Assembly (NCBI RefSeq): GCF_003865135.1
Contig: NZ_BHZC01000001.1
Span: 5,952,001 to 6,016,000 of the forward strand
Direction: 5' to 3'
DNA from: Streptomyces chrestomyceticus JCM 4735
Lineage (GTDB): Bacteria > Actinomycetota > Actinomycetes > Streptomycetales > Streptomycetaceae
Length of the DNA stretch: 64,000 nt
The notes beneath the pieces are model-generated. The model had not been told where the DNA came from. It made no database searches and saw only the letters and a program-made list of their open reading frames with translations. Below are positions 17,180 through 26,013 of this stretch, piece after piece (positions within the stretch are counted from its first letter, which is position 1; the number at the start of each line of letters is the position of its first letter). A program made the position numbers and the translations under genes.

Positions 17180-19139
17180 GGGCGACGTCCCCCAAGAGCG
17201 GTCTGCGCGGTCCGGTCGGCTCCGGCGGTACGGTGCGCCGGCTCACCGGGGGCATCGTGCCCGCCGGCCGCCGCCCAGCTCGGCCGGCGCTGCGGATGCG
17301 CCGCCTGCTGGGATCCGCCACCGGACGCCGGCGGGTCGCCCCGCGACGTCTCGCGCCGGTCCCGCCGGGTGCCCCAGCGCCACGCGGCAATGGGCGCCGC
17401 CGTGATCAGCAGCGCCAGCGTGGCCCAGGTGATCATCGCCGGATGGCTGTGCCCGAAGCAGAACGAGGCGACCAGCGAGCCCCGAAGACCAGGATGAAGA
17501 ACAGGTGCACCCGGAACGTGCCGAAGAGGGTGTCCGGGCTGGAGGAGTCGCCCTTCGGCGTCACCACGAACTTGCTCTTGCGGCGCAGCGCCGCGTCGAA
17601 CAGCGAGCGGGCGTAGATCGGCGCGGAGAGCGCGGACATCACCATGCCGGCCACGCCGCCGGAACCCTCCGGCTCGTGCGGCGAGACGTTGTGCCGGCGG
17701 TTCCACACGTACAGCCCGATCTGGAGCGCCGAGGCGTTGCCGTACAGCATCATCCACACCGCCGGGTCGATCTGGACGCCCGAGGCGCCCAGCCCCAGGA
17801 ACAGCGCGCAACTGAGCGCTGCCAGGATCCAGTTCAGGGCGGACATCGGGTAAAAGATGACCATCATGGTGTAGTTGAAGAACTTGCCCGGCGGCAGGGT
17901 GAAGGGCGCCTTCCAGAACTGCTTGAGGATGGTTTCGTACGTCCCGCGCGACCAGCGCAGTTGCTGGGTGAAGAAGTCCGTCCAGGCGTTGGGTCCCTCG
18001 CCGACCGCGAGCACGTCGGGGGTGTAGACCGAGCGCCACTTCCGGCCGGTGTCCGGGTTGCGGTGCCGGTGCATCTCGAAGCCGGTCGCCATGTCCTCGG
18101 TGATCGAGTCGTACAGACCGCCGATCTGCTGCAGCGCCCTGATGCGTACGGCGTTGGAGGTGCCGACGAACATGGGCGCGCCGTAGCGGTTGCCGGCCCG
18201 CTGGATCAGCGCGTGGAAGAGGAACTGCTGCGACTCCGCGGCCTTGGTGACGAACGTGTCGTAGTTGCCGTACACCTGCGGGCCGATGACGAAGCCGACG
18301 TCCGGGTCGCGGAAGAAGCCGAGCATGCGCTCCAGGTAGTTGGGCAGCGGCACGTGGTCGGTGTCGACGGAGGCGAAGTAGTCGTAGGCGTCACCGTGCG
18401 CCTGGAGCCAGGCGTTGTAGTTGCCGTGCTTGGTCTTCGCGCGGTGCGGGCCCTTCTTCTGGTTCCACTGCGGGATGCCCTTGCGGGTGAAGTGGTGGAC
18501 GCCCAGCCGCTCGCAGACCGCCTTGACGTCCGGGTCGTCGCCCTCGTCGAGGAGCCAGACGTGCAGCAGGCCGCGGTGGCGGATCCTGACGGCCGCCTCC
18601 AGCGTCCTGGTCACCATCTCCAGGGGTTCCTTGCCGGGCACGAAGGAGGTGAGGAAGGCGACGCGGGTGCCGTGTTCGGGGACGACCGGGATGGGGTCGC
18701 GGGCCACCAGGGTGGCGTGGGCGTTGGACAGCACGTTCATACATCGGAAGAACTCGATCAGCCCGATCGAGACCAGCATGACGAGGTCCAGCGCCGGCAG
18801 GAAGTCGTGGACGGGGTGGTCGCGTTCGGTCCAGTGGGCCGGCTGCATCAGCCAGGCGAGCAGGCCGAGCGAGACCAGGGGAGCGGCGCCGAGCAGCAAC
18901 GCCGCGCGTATTCGGTGCGGTTCGTCCGCCAGCAGGCTGCGGTAGCGCACCCGGTAGGGCCGGTCCGGGTCGGGCTGGGTGAGCGGTCCGGCGAGGCGGC
19001 TGTAGTGCTCGTAGTCGTAGCGTGGCAGCGGTCTGCGCGGCTGGTGGCGCGGCCGGTGATGGCGCGGCAGGCGCAGGCGCGTCGTCGCGGACGGGTCGTA
19101 CTGGTTCTCCTGCCGGGCGCCGGTAGGCGGCGACGTCAT
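17176..19139 (-). CDS. cslA: CslA cellulose-synthase-like glycosyltransferase, apparent frameshift near 3' end
   Basis: Processive GT2 enzyme that makes the hyphal-tip beta-glucan. From ATG 19139 (GGGGGGA upstream) the protein has two N-terminal membrane segments, Asp201/Asp202 (LLDEGDDPD), DxD at 259-261 (SVDTDH), TED at 347-349, QxxRW at 392-396, then further membrane segments. After about residue 553 (FILVFG) the frame breaks: the read frame ends at 17433, while the expected continuation (SLVASFCFGHSHPA and one more membrane segment) lies in another frame and runs to a stop at 17176 that overlaps the glxA start. One extra G in the GGGG run complementary to 17480-17483 restores 654 residues. 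Confidence 0.9.
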
Positions 19140-19489
19140 GAGTCCATCCCCCCGGCACGCATGCTGGCTGCGTGCCCGTCTTCTCAAGGCCCGAGTCTCC
19201 GGCCCCCTCGACCGCCCCGGACGCAAGTGGTGTCGGCCGCCTACGCCTACGACGTAGCACGGCCGCCTTCCGGTTGCATGCCTCCCGCCGCGACTCGCTT
19301 CCCGCGCGGCGGGTCCCCACTCCCACAGTCATCGCAACCGGTGTGTCCCCCAACTTGAGCGTGCACAGGCTCAGTTGGGCTCCAGTATCCCGTCAGGGTC
19401 TCGAAGCTCATATCTTGATCGCAAGGGCGGAACGCGGGGTGTACCGGACATGCGAGTGCATTGCCGGACGGGTCGGGCCGGAGGGGGCA
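19140..19489. other. 350-base intergenic region, cslA promoter side
   Basis: This gap lies between the cslA start and the stop of the FadR-type regulator, both on the minus strand. It should hold the cslA promoter and leader. I see no tRNA, riboswitch core or strong palindrome; several runs of short GC-rich repeats are not distinctive. Confidence 0.4.
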
Positions 19490-20170
19490 TTACTTCTGAC
19501 CCGAACTGCTCAGCCGCCGCCGGATGTTGTCGAAATGGCTGCGTACGGCCTGCTCGGCGCGCCGCGCGTCGCCGTCGCGTACCGCCGCGAGGATCTCCGC
19601 GTGCTGGCGGTGGGTGACCCGGGGGTCGGCCCCCAGCCCGGCCAGGTCCGTCCGTACGCGGTGGAACGCCTCCCAGAACGCGTCCAGCACCTCGCTGAGC
19701 AGCCGGTTGTCCAGCCCCCGGTAGAGCGCGGCGTGGAAGGCCCGGTCGGTGTCGGCCCGCACCGCCCCCTCCGCGGCCTCCGCCGCCATCCGCTCCACCA
19801 GCTCGTCCAGCTCCGCGAGCGCCGCCTCCGGCACCTGGCCCGCCAGCCGGGGGATCAGCCCGGTCTCCACCGCCTCGCGCAGCTCCAGCAACTGGAGCAG
19901 GCTGTCCTCGCCCCGGTAGTGGCCGGCCACCGTGCGGAAGGCCAGGCCCTCGGTCATCGGGGCCATCGACATCGGTCCGACGTAGGTGCCGAAGCCGTGC
20001 CGGATCTCCACGATGCCCATCGCCTGCAACGCCTTCAGTGCCTCGCGGACGGAGTTCCGGCTGACCCCGAGCAGCTCCATCAGGTCCGTCTCGGTGGGCA
20101 GCGGCGCCCCGGGGGCCAGCCGCCGGTCGATGATGAGCTTCTTGATCCGCTCCTGGATGTCGCGCGCCAT
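19490..20170 (-). CDS. FadR-subfamily GntR transcriptional regulator
   Basis: 226 residues from ATG 20170; an in-frame GTG at 20185 is an alternative and neither has a strong ribosome site. The winged HTH (about 5-70) has LPTETDLMELLGVSRNSVREALKALQAMGIVEIRHGFGTYV. The C-terminal all-helical FCD ligand domain (about 85-220) has RAFHAALYRGLDNRLLSEVLDAFW and HRQHAEILAAVRDGD, including the His residues that bind a metal in this family. FCD regulators sense organic acids or acyl compounds. No catabolic gene is adjacent; it lies between cslA and a tRNA, so its target is unclear. Confidence 0.88.
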   Translation of the reverse strand: MARDIQERIKKLIIDRRLAPGAPLPTETDLMELLGVSRNSVREALKALQAMGIVEIRHGFGTYVGPMSMAPMTEGLAFRTVAGHYRGEDSLLQLLELREAVETGLIPRLAGQVPEAALAELDELVERMAAEAAEGAVRADTDRAFHAALYRGLDNRLLSEVLDAFWEAFHRVRTDLAGLGADPRVTHRQHAEILAAVRDGDARRAEQAVRSHFDNIRRRLSSSGQK

Positions 20171-20277
20171 TGTGCGACTGTGCACCCCGGTCACCGTTTT
20201 GACCAGCGATGCACCGGCCCGGCGCCGGGAAAAACGGGGGAGCGGGGCGGTGGCCGGGAAGGCCGCCCGGAAAAGCA

Positions 20278-20309
20278 CCGAGGCCCCTCGCAACTGCGAG
20301 GGGCCTCGG
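20278..20309 (-). terminator. rho-independent terminator of tRNA-Lys copy 1
   Basis: Perfect 15-bp inverted repeat starting CCGAGGCCCCTCGCA, with a 2-base centre. In the minus direction it is followed by TGCTTTT. It lies 8 bases past the tRNA 3' end. Confidence 0.8.
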
Positions 20310-20316
20310 TGTGACG

Positions 20317-20390
20317 TGCGCCGCCAGGGACTCGAACCCCGGACCCGCTGATTAAGAGTCAGCTGCTCTAACCAACTGAGCTAGCGGCGC
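20317..20390 (-). tRNA. tRNA-Lys (CTT), copy 1
   Basis: 74-base tRNA on the minus strand. Acceptor stem GCGCCGC pairs with GCGGCGC, the D-arm has TAGCTCAGTTGG, the anticodon stem GCTGA/TCAGC encloses loop CTCTTAA (anticodon CTT), and the T-arm has GGTTCGAGTCC. CCA is not encoded. It is identical to two other copies in the window. Confidence 0.97.
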
Positions 20391-20720
20391 GCGCTGACGT
20401 AGAAAACTTTACACGAACTCCAGGGGTGCTCCCGACCACCTGCCCGGCCCCCCAGGCCCGCCGAATGTGTGACCTGTGTCACCCGCTTTTGCGTCCGTCC
20501 GGGGAGTGTTGGCGCCCGCCGGATACCGCGGTCCGGCAGGGCGAAAGTCCCGTGATCTCGGGACCTTCGTCGAGCCGGATGACCGATTTGGTCTGTGAGT
20601 ATGCTTTCGTAATGGATGATCATCAGTTGCCCCGTCAACATGCGATATCTCCTACCAGTTGAGAAGCTGTGGCAGGTGCGAAGGCGAACGGGAACGGAAC
20701 CAGCCTGGAGGGGAACGGGA
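20391..20720. other. 330-base intergenic region, divergent promoters
   Basis: Lies between the tRNA-Lys gene (-) and the first NlpC/P60 gene (+). A TTGGTC...TATGCT pair around 20589-20605 could be a promoter for the plus-strand operon. A 16-codon open frame from ATG 20611 lacks a ribosome site and is not called. Because Streptomyces wall hydrolases are often behind c-di-AMP riboswitches I looked for the ydaO core and did not see it. Confidence 0.4.
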
Positions 20721-22103
20721 ATGGCAGAGCCGGGATTCGTGGAATTCGACCCCGCGGGCGGCTGCCCGTGCGGCGGCTGCGCCCAGGAGCGGCGCGCCCT
20801 CCAGCACGCGCTCGCGGTCCGGGACGGCGGGCACCCCGCCGCGCACGGCGCGCGCCGGGCGCTGGTCCTCATGGCGACCGCCGGAACGGTCCTGAGCAGC
20901 GGCGTTGCCGGATCCGGGGCAGCGGCGGCACTCGGCGCCGGGACCGGTACGGGCACCCCGGCCGGCCGGGAGCGGACCCTGCTCACCCCCGCCGTGGCCC
21001 ACGGCCCCGGCCACCTCCGGACCGCCCGGCCGGACACCCCGGCCCTCTCCCTGACCTCGGGCGCGACCCCGCAAGGGCAGGTCAGCGGGCTGTACGGGGG
21101 GACGGGCAGCGGGCGCGGGCGGGCCGTGGCCGCCTCCGCGCCCCGGCCCCTCACCCGGAACGAGATCATCGCGCGGGCCCAGCGCTGGGTCGGTGCCCAG
21201 GTCCCGTACAACATGGGTCGCTACTGGTCCGACGGATACCGCCAGGACTGCTCCGGATTCATCTCGATGGCCTGGAACCTCGGCCGCAACCAGTGGACCG
21301 GAAGCCTGGCCCAGTACGGCATCCGTATAACGAAGAGCGAACTGCGGCCCGGCGACATGCTGCTCTTCCACAACCCCGGAAATCCGGGCGCCGGGTCCCA
21401 CGCCACCATTTTCGGCGGCTGGGCCGATTCCTCCCGTACGCGGTACATCGCGTACGAGCAGACCCGGCCGCACACGGTGAAACGGTCCACGCCGTACGCC
21501 TATTGGAGCAATTCCGCGGGGTATGTCGCCTATCGCTACCGCGGCCTCGCGGAGGGCGGCGATCCGGGCAGCGACCCGGGCAGCGGCAGCTCGGCATTTC
21601 CCGGCGCGGGGACATTCGGGCCGGGCGCGGACAACGCGTACGTCACCCGGCTCGGCCGGATGCTGGTGGAGCGCGGCGGCGGCCGGTTCTACACGTCCGG
21701 GCCGGGCCCGCGCTGGAGCGAGGCGGACCGCAGGGCCACCGAGGCGTTCCAGCGCGCCCAGGGCTGGACCGGCGCCGAGGCGGACGGCATCCCGGGCCCG
21801 GCGACCTGGTCGTACCTGGTCAACGGGGTGGGCCGGGACATCGGCGGCTCCGGCGGCGGGGGCGCGACGGCGTTCCCCGGCCGGGGCTGGTTCCGGCCGG
21901 GTCAGTCCAACAGCTACGTCACCAGCCTCGGGAAGCAACTGGTGGGCAAGGGTTTCGGCAAGTACTACAGCTCCGGCCCCGGGCCCCGGTGGACGGAGGC
22001 GGACCGCCGCAACGTCGAGGCGTTCCAGCGGGCCCAGGGCTGGACCGGCCGGGACGCCGACGGCTACCCCGGCCCCGAGACATGGCGGCGACTCTTCCGA
22101 TGA
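20721..22103 (+). CDS. NlpC/P60-like hydrolase with two C-terminal peptidoglycan-binding repeats
   Basis: 460 residues; GGAGGGG precedes the ATG. The cytoplasm-side N-terminus carries CPCGGC (Cys15, Cys17, Cys20) before a hydrophobic segment (about 46-66), so export may be by a long signal anchor. The NlpC/P60-like domain (about 145-265) has QDCSGFISMAW (Cys177) and SHATIFGGW (His227). Two copies of a roughly 70-residue binding repeat follow, each ending GPRWxEADRRxxEAFQRAQGWTG. It is likely a wall amidase or endopeptidase. Its stop overlaps the next ATG (ATGA). By position next to cslA it probably corresponds to the peptidoglycan-binding gene of the S. coelicolor csl locus. Confidence 0.85.
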   Translation: MAEPGFVEFDPAGGCPCGGCAQERRALQHALAVRDGGHPAAHGARRALVLMATAGTVLSSGVAGSGAAAALGAGTGTGTPAGRERTLLTPAVAHGPGHLRTARPDTPALSLTSGATPQGQVSGLYGGTGSGRGRAVAASAPRPLTRNEIIARAQRWVGAQVPYNMGRYWSDGYRQDCSGFISMAWNLGRNQWTGSLAQYGIRITKSELRPGDMLLFHNPGNPGAGSHATIFGGWADSSRTRYIAYEQTRPHTVKRSTPYAYWSNSAGYVAYRYRGLAEGGDPGSDPGSGSSAFPGAGTFGPGADNAYVTRLGRMLVERGGGRFYTSGPGPRWSEADRRATEAFQRAQGWTGAEADGIPGPATWSYLVNGVGRDIGGSGGGGATAFPGRGWFRPGQSNSYVTSLGKQLVGKGFGKYYSSGPGPRWTEADRRNVEAFQRAQGWTGRDADGYPGPETWRRLFR

Positions 22104-23638
22104 CGGAGCGCACGATGGCGACGAAGACCGAGACAGCGGACAGCGGGAACGACGCGGCGGGGGGACCGGGGGCGGAGCACGGCGGGCCGGGCCGGGTGGG
22201 GGAGGGGACCGCGCGCGCAACGGCGAAGGCTCGTACTGACGGCTCCTCAGGGGCAGGTACGAGCAGGAAGGCTGAGGGGGCATCAGCCGGTGGCGCCCCG
22301 GCGGCCGGCACCACGGACCCACCCGCACCACCCCCCTGGTCCGCCCGCCTGCGGACCACCGGGCACGGCGACAGCATCCGTATGGACATGCTCTTCCGCG
22401 CCGACCCGGAGACCGGCACCGGGACCGCCGAGGCGGACACCACCGAGCAGCCTCGGGTGGCGGCCCCGCCGGCGGACCGGGAACCCGCCCGCGTCACCCG
22501 GGCCGACGCCGCCGTGGCCGGTATCGCCGCCGCGACCGACCTGCTGGACACGGCGGAGCGCGCCGTTGTCGACGGCGCGCTCGGGGTGGCCGCCGCGGGC
22601 AGCCGCTCCCGTACGGAGGACGCGGCCGCCGCTCCCGGCGGCCGGGACGGGGACCCCGGTACGGGCGCGGACGGCAGACCCTCGTGGTTCCGCGAACTCC
22701 GCGGCGGCACCGTGCGCCCCGCCCCCGAGGACGACACCGGCCCGGCCGAGCGGCGCGGCTTCTCCCTCTCCGGCTGGCTGGCCCTGTTCGCCGGCTTCCT
22801 GGCGATCGCCTGTTCCGTCGCCTTCCTCTGGTGGCGGGGCATGCTGCCCGCGTCCGTCGTCCGGGCCCTGGGCCTGGAGATCGCCGTCCGGCCCGCCCCC
22901 CACCTGTGGGAATGGGCCCTGGCCGGTCTCGGCGGAGTGGTCGCGGTGTACGCCTTCGGCGGACTGGCCCGCGGGCGGGTCGGCAGCGCCTGGGTGCTCA
23001 CCCTCTTCGGGCGCTACCGAGGCACCGTGCGCCGGACCGGCCTGGTGTGGATCAGCCCGCTGGTGCTGCGCCGCCGGGTCGACGTACGGCTGCGGCACTG
23101 GCGCAGCGAGCCGATGCCGGCGGTCGACGCGGAAGGCATCCATCTGCGCGTCGTGGTGCTCGTCGTCTGGCGGGTCAGGGACACCGCACGGGCCCTCCTC
23201 ACCGTCCGAGATCACACCGCCTACCTGCGGGAACAGGTGGAATCGGGGATGGCGCGGGTGCTGTCGCGGCTCCCGGCGGACGCGTTCCACGAGGAGGCGC
23301 CGACACTGCGCGACGCCCAGGCGGTCGGCGAGGCCCTCACCGAGGTGCTCGCCGCGGACTGCCGGCCGGTCGGCATCGAGGTCTTCTCCGTCCAGCCCAC
23401 CCGGATCGAGTACGCGCCCGAGGTGGCGGCGGCCATGCAGCGGCGGCAGATCGCGGCGATCGACGCCAAGCACCGCGACAGCGTGCTGACCTCGGTCGTG
23501 GACGCGGTCGACGACACCGTCCGCCGGCTGACCAGCAGAGGACTGGTGGAGCTGGACGACTACGAACGAAAAGCCCTGGTCAAGGACCTGACCGTGGCCT
23601 TCTACACGGCGCGCGGCAGCGCCGCCGGCAAGAACTGA
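22100..23638 (+). CDS. SPFH/Band 7 domain membrane protein
   Basis: 512 residues. A long disordered Gly/Ala/Thr-rich N-terminus (1-220) precedes two membrane segments (about 225-245 and 270-290) and an SPFH domain (about 293-480). Typical SPFH features are RTGLVWISPLVLRRRVDVRLRHW, a VDAEGIHLRVVVLVVWRV strand pair, and the helical QRRQIAAIDAKHRDSVLTSVV segment. SPFH proteins form ring-like scaffolds in membrane microdomains. It is translationally coupled to a wall hydrolase upstream and followed by another 24 bases downstream, so it may organise or restrain these hydrolases. Function is inferred from context only. Confidence 0.82.
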   Translation: MTERTMATKTETADSGNDAAGGPGAEHGGPGRVGEGTARATAKARTDGSSGAGTSRKAEGASAGGAPAAGTTDPPAPPPWSARLRTTGHGDSIRMDMLFRADPETGTGTAEADTTEQPRVAAPPADREPARVTRADAAVAGIAAATDLLDTAERAVVDGALGVAAAGSRSRTEDAAAAPGGRDGDPGTGADGRPSWFRELRGGTVRPAPEDDTGPAERRGFSLSGWLALFAGFLAIACSVAFLWWRGMLPASVVRALGLEIAVRPAPHLWEWALAGLGGVVAVYAFGGLARGRVGSAWVLTLFGRYRGTVRRTGLVWISPLVLRRRVDVRLRHWRSEPMPAVDAEGIHLRVVVLVVWRVRDTARALLTVRDHTAYLREQVESGMARVLSRLPADAFHEEAPTLRDAQAVGEALTEVLAADCRPVGIEVFSVQPTRIEYAPEVAAAMQRRQIAAIDAKHRDSVLTSVVDAVDDTVRRLTSRGLVELDDYERKALVKDLTVAFYTARGSAAGKN

Positions 23639-23662
23639 CACAGCGGAGAGGCAGGCAGTGGG

Positions 23663-24610
23663 ATGCGGACACCGGAGTTCTTCGAGGTCGTCGGGGCCGA
23701 CTGCGGATGCGCCTTCTGCGGCGGGGCCGCGGTCGAGTCCGCGGCGCGCCACGGCGGCAGCCGGGCGCGGTGCACGGTGCGGGGCGCGGTCGCGGCGGCG
23801 GTGGGCGCGGTGACGCTCGTCGGCGCGGCGGCGGGTACGGCGGGCGCCGAACCGGCGCCCCGCCACGCGGGCTGGGACGGTACGAAGTACTGGTACCGGG
23901 ACGCCACCGGCTGGTGGCGCTGGACCAGCCACTACGCGAAGTACGCCCGGCACGCGGGCGGCGCGGGCGACAGGTCCGCCACGGCGCCGGCCGCGCCCCG
24001 GGCCGGTAAGGGCGCGCGCGGTCACAACCCCGACCCCACCTTCCGGGGCCGGTCCGGCTGGGACGCCGCCGACCGGGTGTACTGGTACCAGCAGGACGGT
24101 AGCTGGTGGTGGACCAGCCACCGGGACCGCTACGAGGCCCGTACCGGCAGGCAGGGCGGCCCGGGGGACGACGGGCCCGAAGGCAGCGACGCCGGAACCG
24201 ACTCCGGTTCCCCGGGCAGCGGGGCCGGCAAGGGCACCCCCACCCGGTACGGCACCGAGACCGCCATCCGGTGGGCGATGGCCCAGATCGGCAAGCCCTA
24301 CGCGTGGGGCGGCAACGGCCCGTCCGCGTTCGACTGCTCCGGCCTGGTCCAGCAGGCGTACCAGCGCGCGGGCATCTCGCTGCCCCGGGTCGCCGACGCG
24401 CAGTACCGCGCCGCCGAACCGATCACCCGCTCCCAGCTCCGCCGCGGTGACCTGGTCTTCTGGTCGACCAACGGCTCCTCGTCCGGCGTCCACCACGTGG
24501 CGATCTACCTCGGCGACGGCCAGTACCTGGAGGCGCCGCGCTCCGGCCGGTCGGTCCGGATCTCGTCCTTCGCCGCCTACCGCCCCACCTTGTACGGGCG
24601 GGTCGGCTGA
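23663..24610 (+). CDS. NlpC/P60 (C40) peptidase with N-terminal CxCxxC motif
   Basis: 315 residues. The N-terminus has CGCAFC (Cys14, Cys16, Cys19), the same spacing as the first hydrolase in this operon, then a hydrophobic export segment (about 40-62). Two tryptophan/tyrosine-rich repeats (YWYRDATGWWRWTSHYAKY and YWYQQDGSWWWTSHRDRYEAR) may bind wall polymer. A linker leads to a canonical NlpC/P60 domain (about 195-315): FDCSGLVQQAY with Cys225, and HHVAIYLGDG with His277 or His278. It is expected to cut peptide stems of peptidoglycan. Confidence 0.88.
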   Translation: MRTPEFFEVVGADCGCAFCGGAAVESAARHGGSRARCTVRGAVAAAVGAVTLVGAAAGTAGAEPAPRHAGWDGTKYWYRDATGWWRWTSHYAKYARHAGGAGDRSATAPAAPRAGKGARGHNPDPTFRGRSGWDAADRVYWYQQDGSWWWTSHRDRYEARTGRQGGPGDDGPEGSDAGTDSGSPGSGAGKGTPTRYGTETAIRWAMAQIGKPYAWGGNGPSAFDCSGLVQQAYQRAGISLPRVADAQYRAAEPITRSQLRRGDLVFWSTNGSSSGVHHVAIYLGDGQYLEAPRSGRSVRISSFAAYRPTLYGRVG

Positions 24611-24675
24611 CCACGCAGTCACCCGCCCGCCGCCCGCTGCCGCGCGGGCCCGCTCCTGCAGAAAGGCCGACCGTC

Positions 24676-25845
24676 ATGCCGCCGACAGCGTCCACCGCCC
24701 TTCCGGCCCCGCCCGGCGGAGCGTCCGCGGGCCCGGACCCCGCGATACCCGGCCCGGCGTCACCGGGCGCCGGCATACCTGACCCAGCTCACCCCGAAGG
24801 GACGCCCGGAGCGCACGGCTTCCTGCCCGAGCGGCCGCCCGTACGGACCATGGCCGGCACCTGGGCGGGGCTGAGCGAGCTGGCCGGTGCGGCCGCCACC
24901 GCACCGGACGCCGAGACCGCCCGCGGCCTGGTCGCCCGGGCGGCGCGGGACGGCGAACTGACGGCGCTGCGGCAGCGGGTCTCGCGGCTGTCACCGCGCA
25001 ACGCCGACGCCGCGTCCCTGCGGGTGGCGGTGATCGCGGCGGCCTGCGGCTGGAGCGCGCTGGACCCGGTCGCCCCCGCCTCCCCGCGCACCGCCGACGC
25101 CGCCTTCCTCGACCTGTGGGCGGCCGTCGCGCACCGTATCGACCACCAGCAGTTCGTGGCGCTCCCCACGCTGGCCCTCCAGAACTGGGCACCCGAGCGC
25201 AAGCCGCGCCGCCACCTGCCCATCGACCAGCTCGCCCGTACGGAGGCTTTGGTCCCCGTCGTGCGCTGGTCGCCGCAAGGGCAGCCGCTGGGCAGGCTGG
25301 ACCTGCTGATGCTGGCCACCACCCGGCTCGAAGCGCACGGCATCTGGCTGCTCCGGCTGGCCGGGACGCTCGCCGGGCGCGCCCCCGGAGACGCGTCCAC
25401 CGGTACGGCGCTGCGCCGCCTGATCCGTATTCAGCACGCGCTGCGCGCCCAGCTCCGGAGCGAGGCGGCGGCTCTGCGGGCGGCCCCGGCCTGCGCACGG
25501 CAGAGCGCGGTGCTGGGCGCGCTCGCGGAGCAGGGGGCGCTGGAGCCGCCGGTGTTCCTGGCGGCCGACGCGGTGCTCGGCACGGGCGGGCGCCGGTCGG
25601 GGGAGGGCGGCCGGCACCAGACGCGCCGCCATCTGCCGATCGGACAGCGCGCCTGGCTGACCGCTCTGGACCGGCACTGCGCGCCCGTACGCACCCTCGC
25701 GCACCGCGGGGGGCCGGACGCCGCGGTCTACCGCGAGGCCCAGGAATCGCTGATCGCGCTGCGGCGTACGTACGCGGGGCTGGTGCACTGCGCCGCGCAT
25801 CCGGGCGGGTTCGCGGCCGCGGACCGGGTGGACGCCGTGGCGTGA
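24676..25845 (+). CDS. conserved-looking cytoplasmic protein of unknown function
   Basis: 389 residues, no signal peptide or membrane segment. A Pro/Ala/Gly-rich N-terminus (1-55) is followed by a mostly helical Ala/Leu/Arg-rich body. The short phrase RRHLPI occurs twice (RKPRRHLPIDQLAR and QTRRHLPIGQRAW), suggesting an internal duplication. I recognise no family. It is the last gene of the run with the NlpC/P60 and SPFH genes (65 bases from the previous stop) and may share their promoter. A GAAAGG-like site precedes the ATG. Confidence 0.65.
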   Translation: MPPTASTALPAPPGGASAGPDPAIPGPASPGAGIPDPAHPEGTPGAHGFLPERPPVRTMAGTWAGLSELAGAAATAPDAETARGLVARAARDGELTALRQRVSRLSPRNADAASLRVAVIAAACGWSALDPVAPASPRTADAAFLDLWAAVAHRIDHQQFVALPTLALQNWAPERKPRRHLPIDQLARTEALVPVVRWSPQGQPLGRLDLLMLATTRLEAHGIWLLRLAGTLAGRAPGDASTGTALRRLIRIQHALRAQLRSEAAALRAAPACARQSAVLGALAEQGALEPPVFLAADAVLGTGGRRSGEGGRHQTRRHLPIGQRAWLTALDRHCAPVRTLAHRGGPDAAVYREAQESLIALRRTYAGLVHCAAHPGGFAAADRVDAVA

Positions 25846-25902
25846 TTTTGGGGGAGCTGTTGGGGCGGCCGTACGGAAGGAGCAACCGGCCGTCCGCCTG
25901 TT

Positions 25903-25918
25903 ATTGGTCTGGACATGT
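25903..25918. promoter_or_regulatory. weak DasR-like site upstream of first LPMO
   Basis: ATTGGTCTGGACATGT keeps the TGGTCT half and GGAC of the DasR responsive element but is imperfect in the right arm. It lies 40 bases upstream of a better site. DasR represses chitin and GlcNAc genes in streptomycetes. Confidence 0.4.
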
Positions 25919-25942
25919 CCATGCGGCATCACTACTCTGCCT

Positions 25943-25958
25943 TTTGGTCTAGACCGCA
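25943..25958. promoter_or_regulatory. DasR responsive element (dre) upstream of first LPMO
   Basis: TTTGGTCTAGACCGCA contains TGGTCTAGACC, the core of the known dre consensus (TGGTCTAGACCA). It is centred about 63 bases upstream of the LPMO ATG, a usual operator position. Confidence 0.75.
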
Positions 25959-26013
25959 CGACACGCAAGTCAGCAGCTCATGGAACACCCCCCTCGTTCT
26001 TCAGGAGCACCAC

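Noticed and set aside
17176..19139. Programmed ribosomal frameshift in cslA
   Set aside because: The G run lacks a recognised slippery heptamer plus downstream structure, and a matching one-base shortfall occurs in cebG. A sequencing or assembly error, or a plain mutation, is simpler.
20611..20661. A 16-codon open frame (start MDDHQLPRQH) upstream of the NlpC/P60 gene
   Set aside because: No ribosome binding site and no sign of coding bias; it could be a leader peptide but there is nothing to support it.
20391..20720. c-di-AMP (ydaO) riboswitch before the first NlpC/P60 gene
   Set aside because: Such riboswitches control wall hydrolases in Streptomyces, but the conserved core segments are not visible in this leader.
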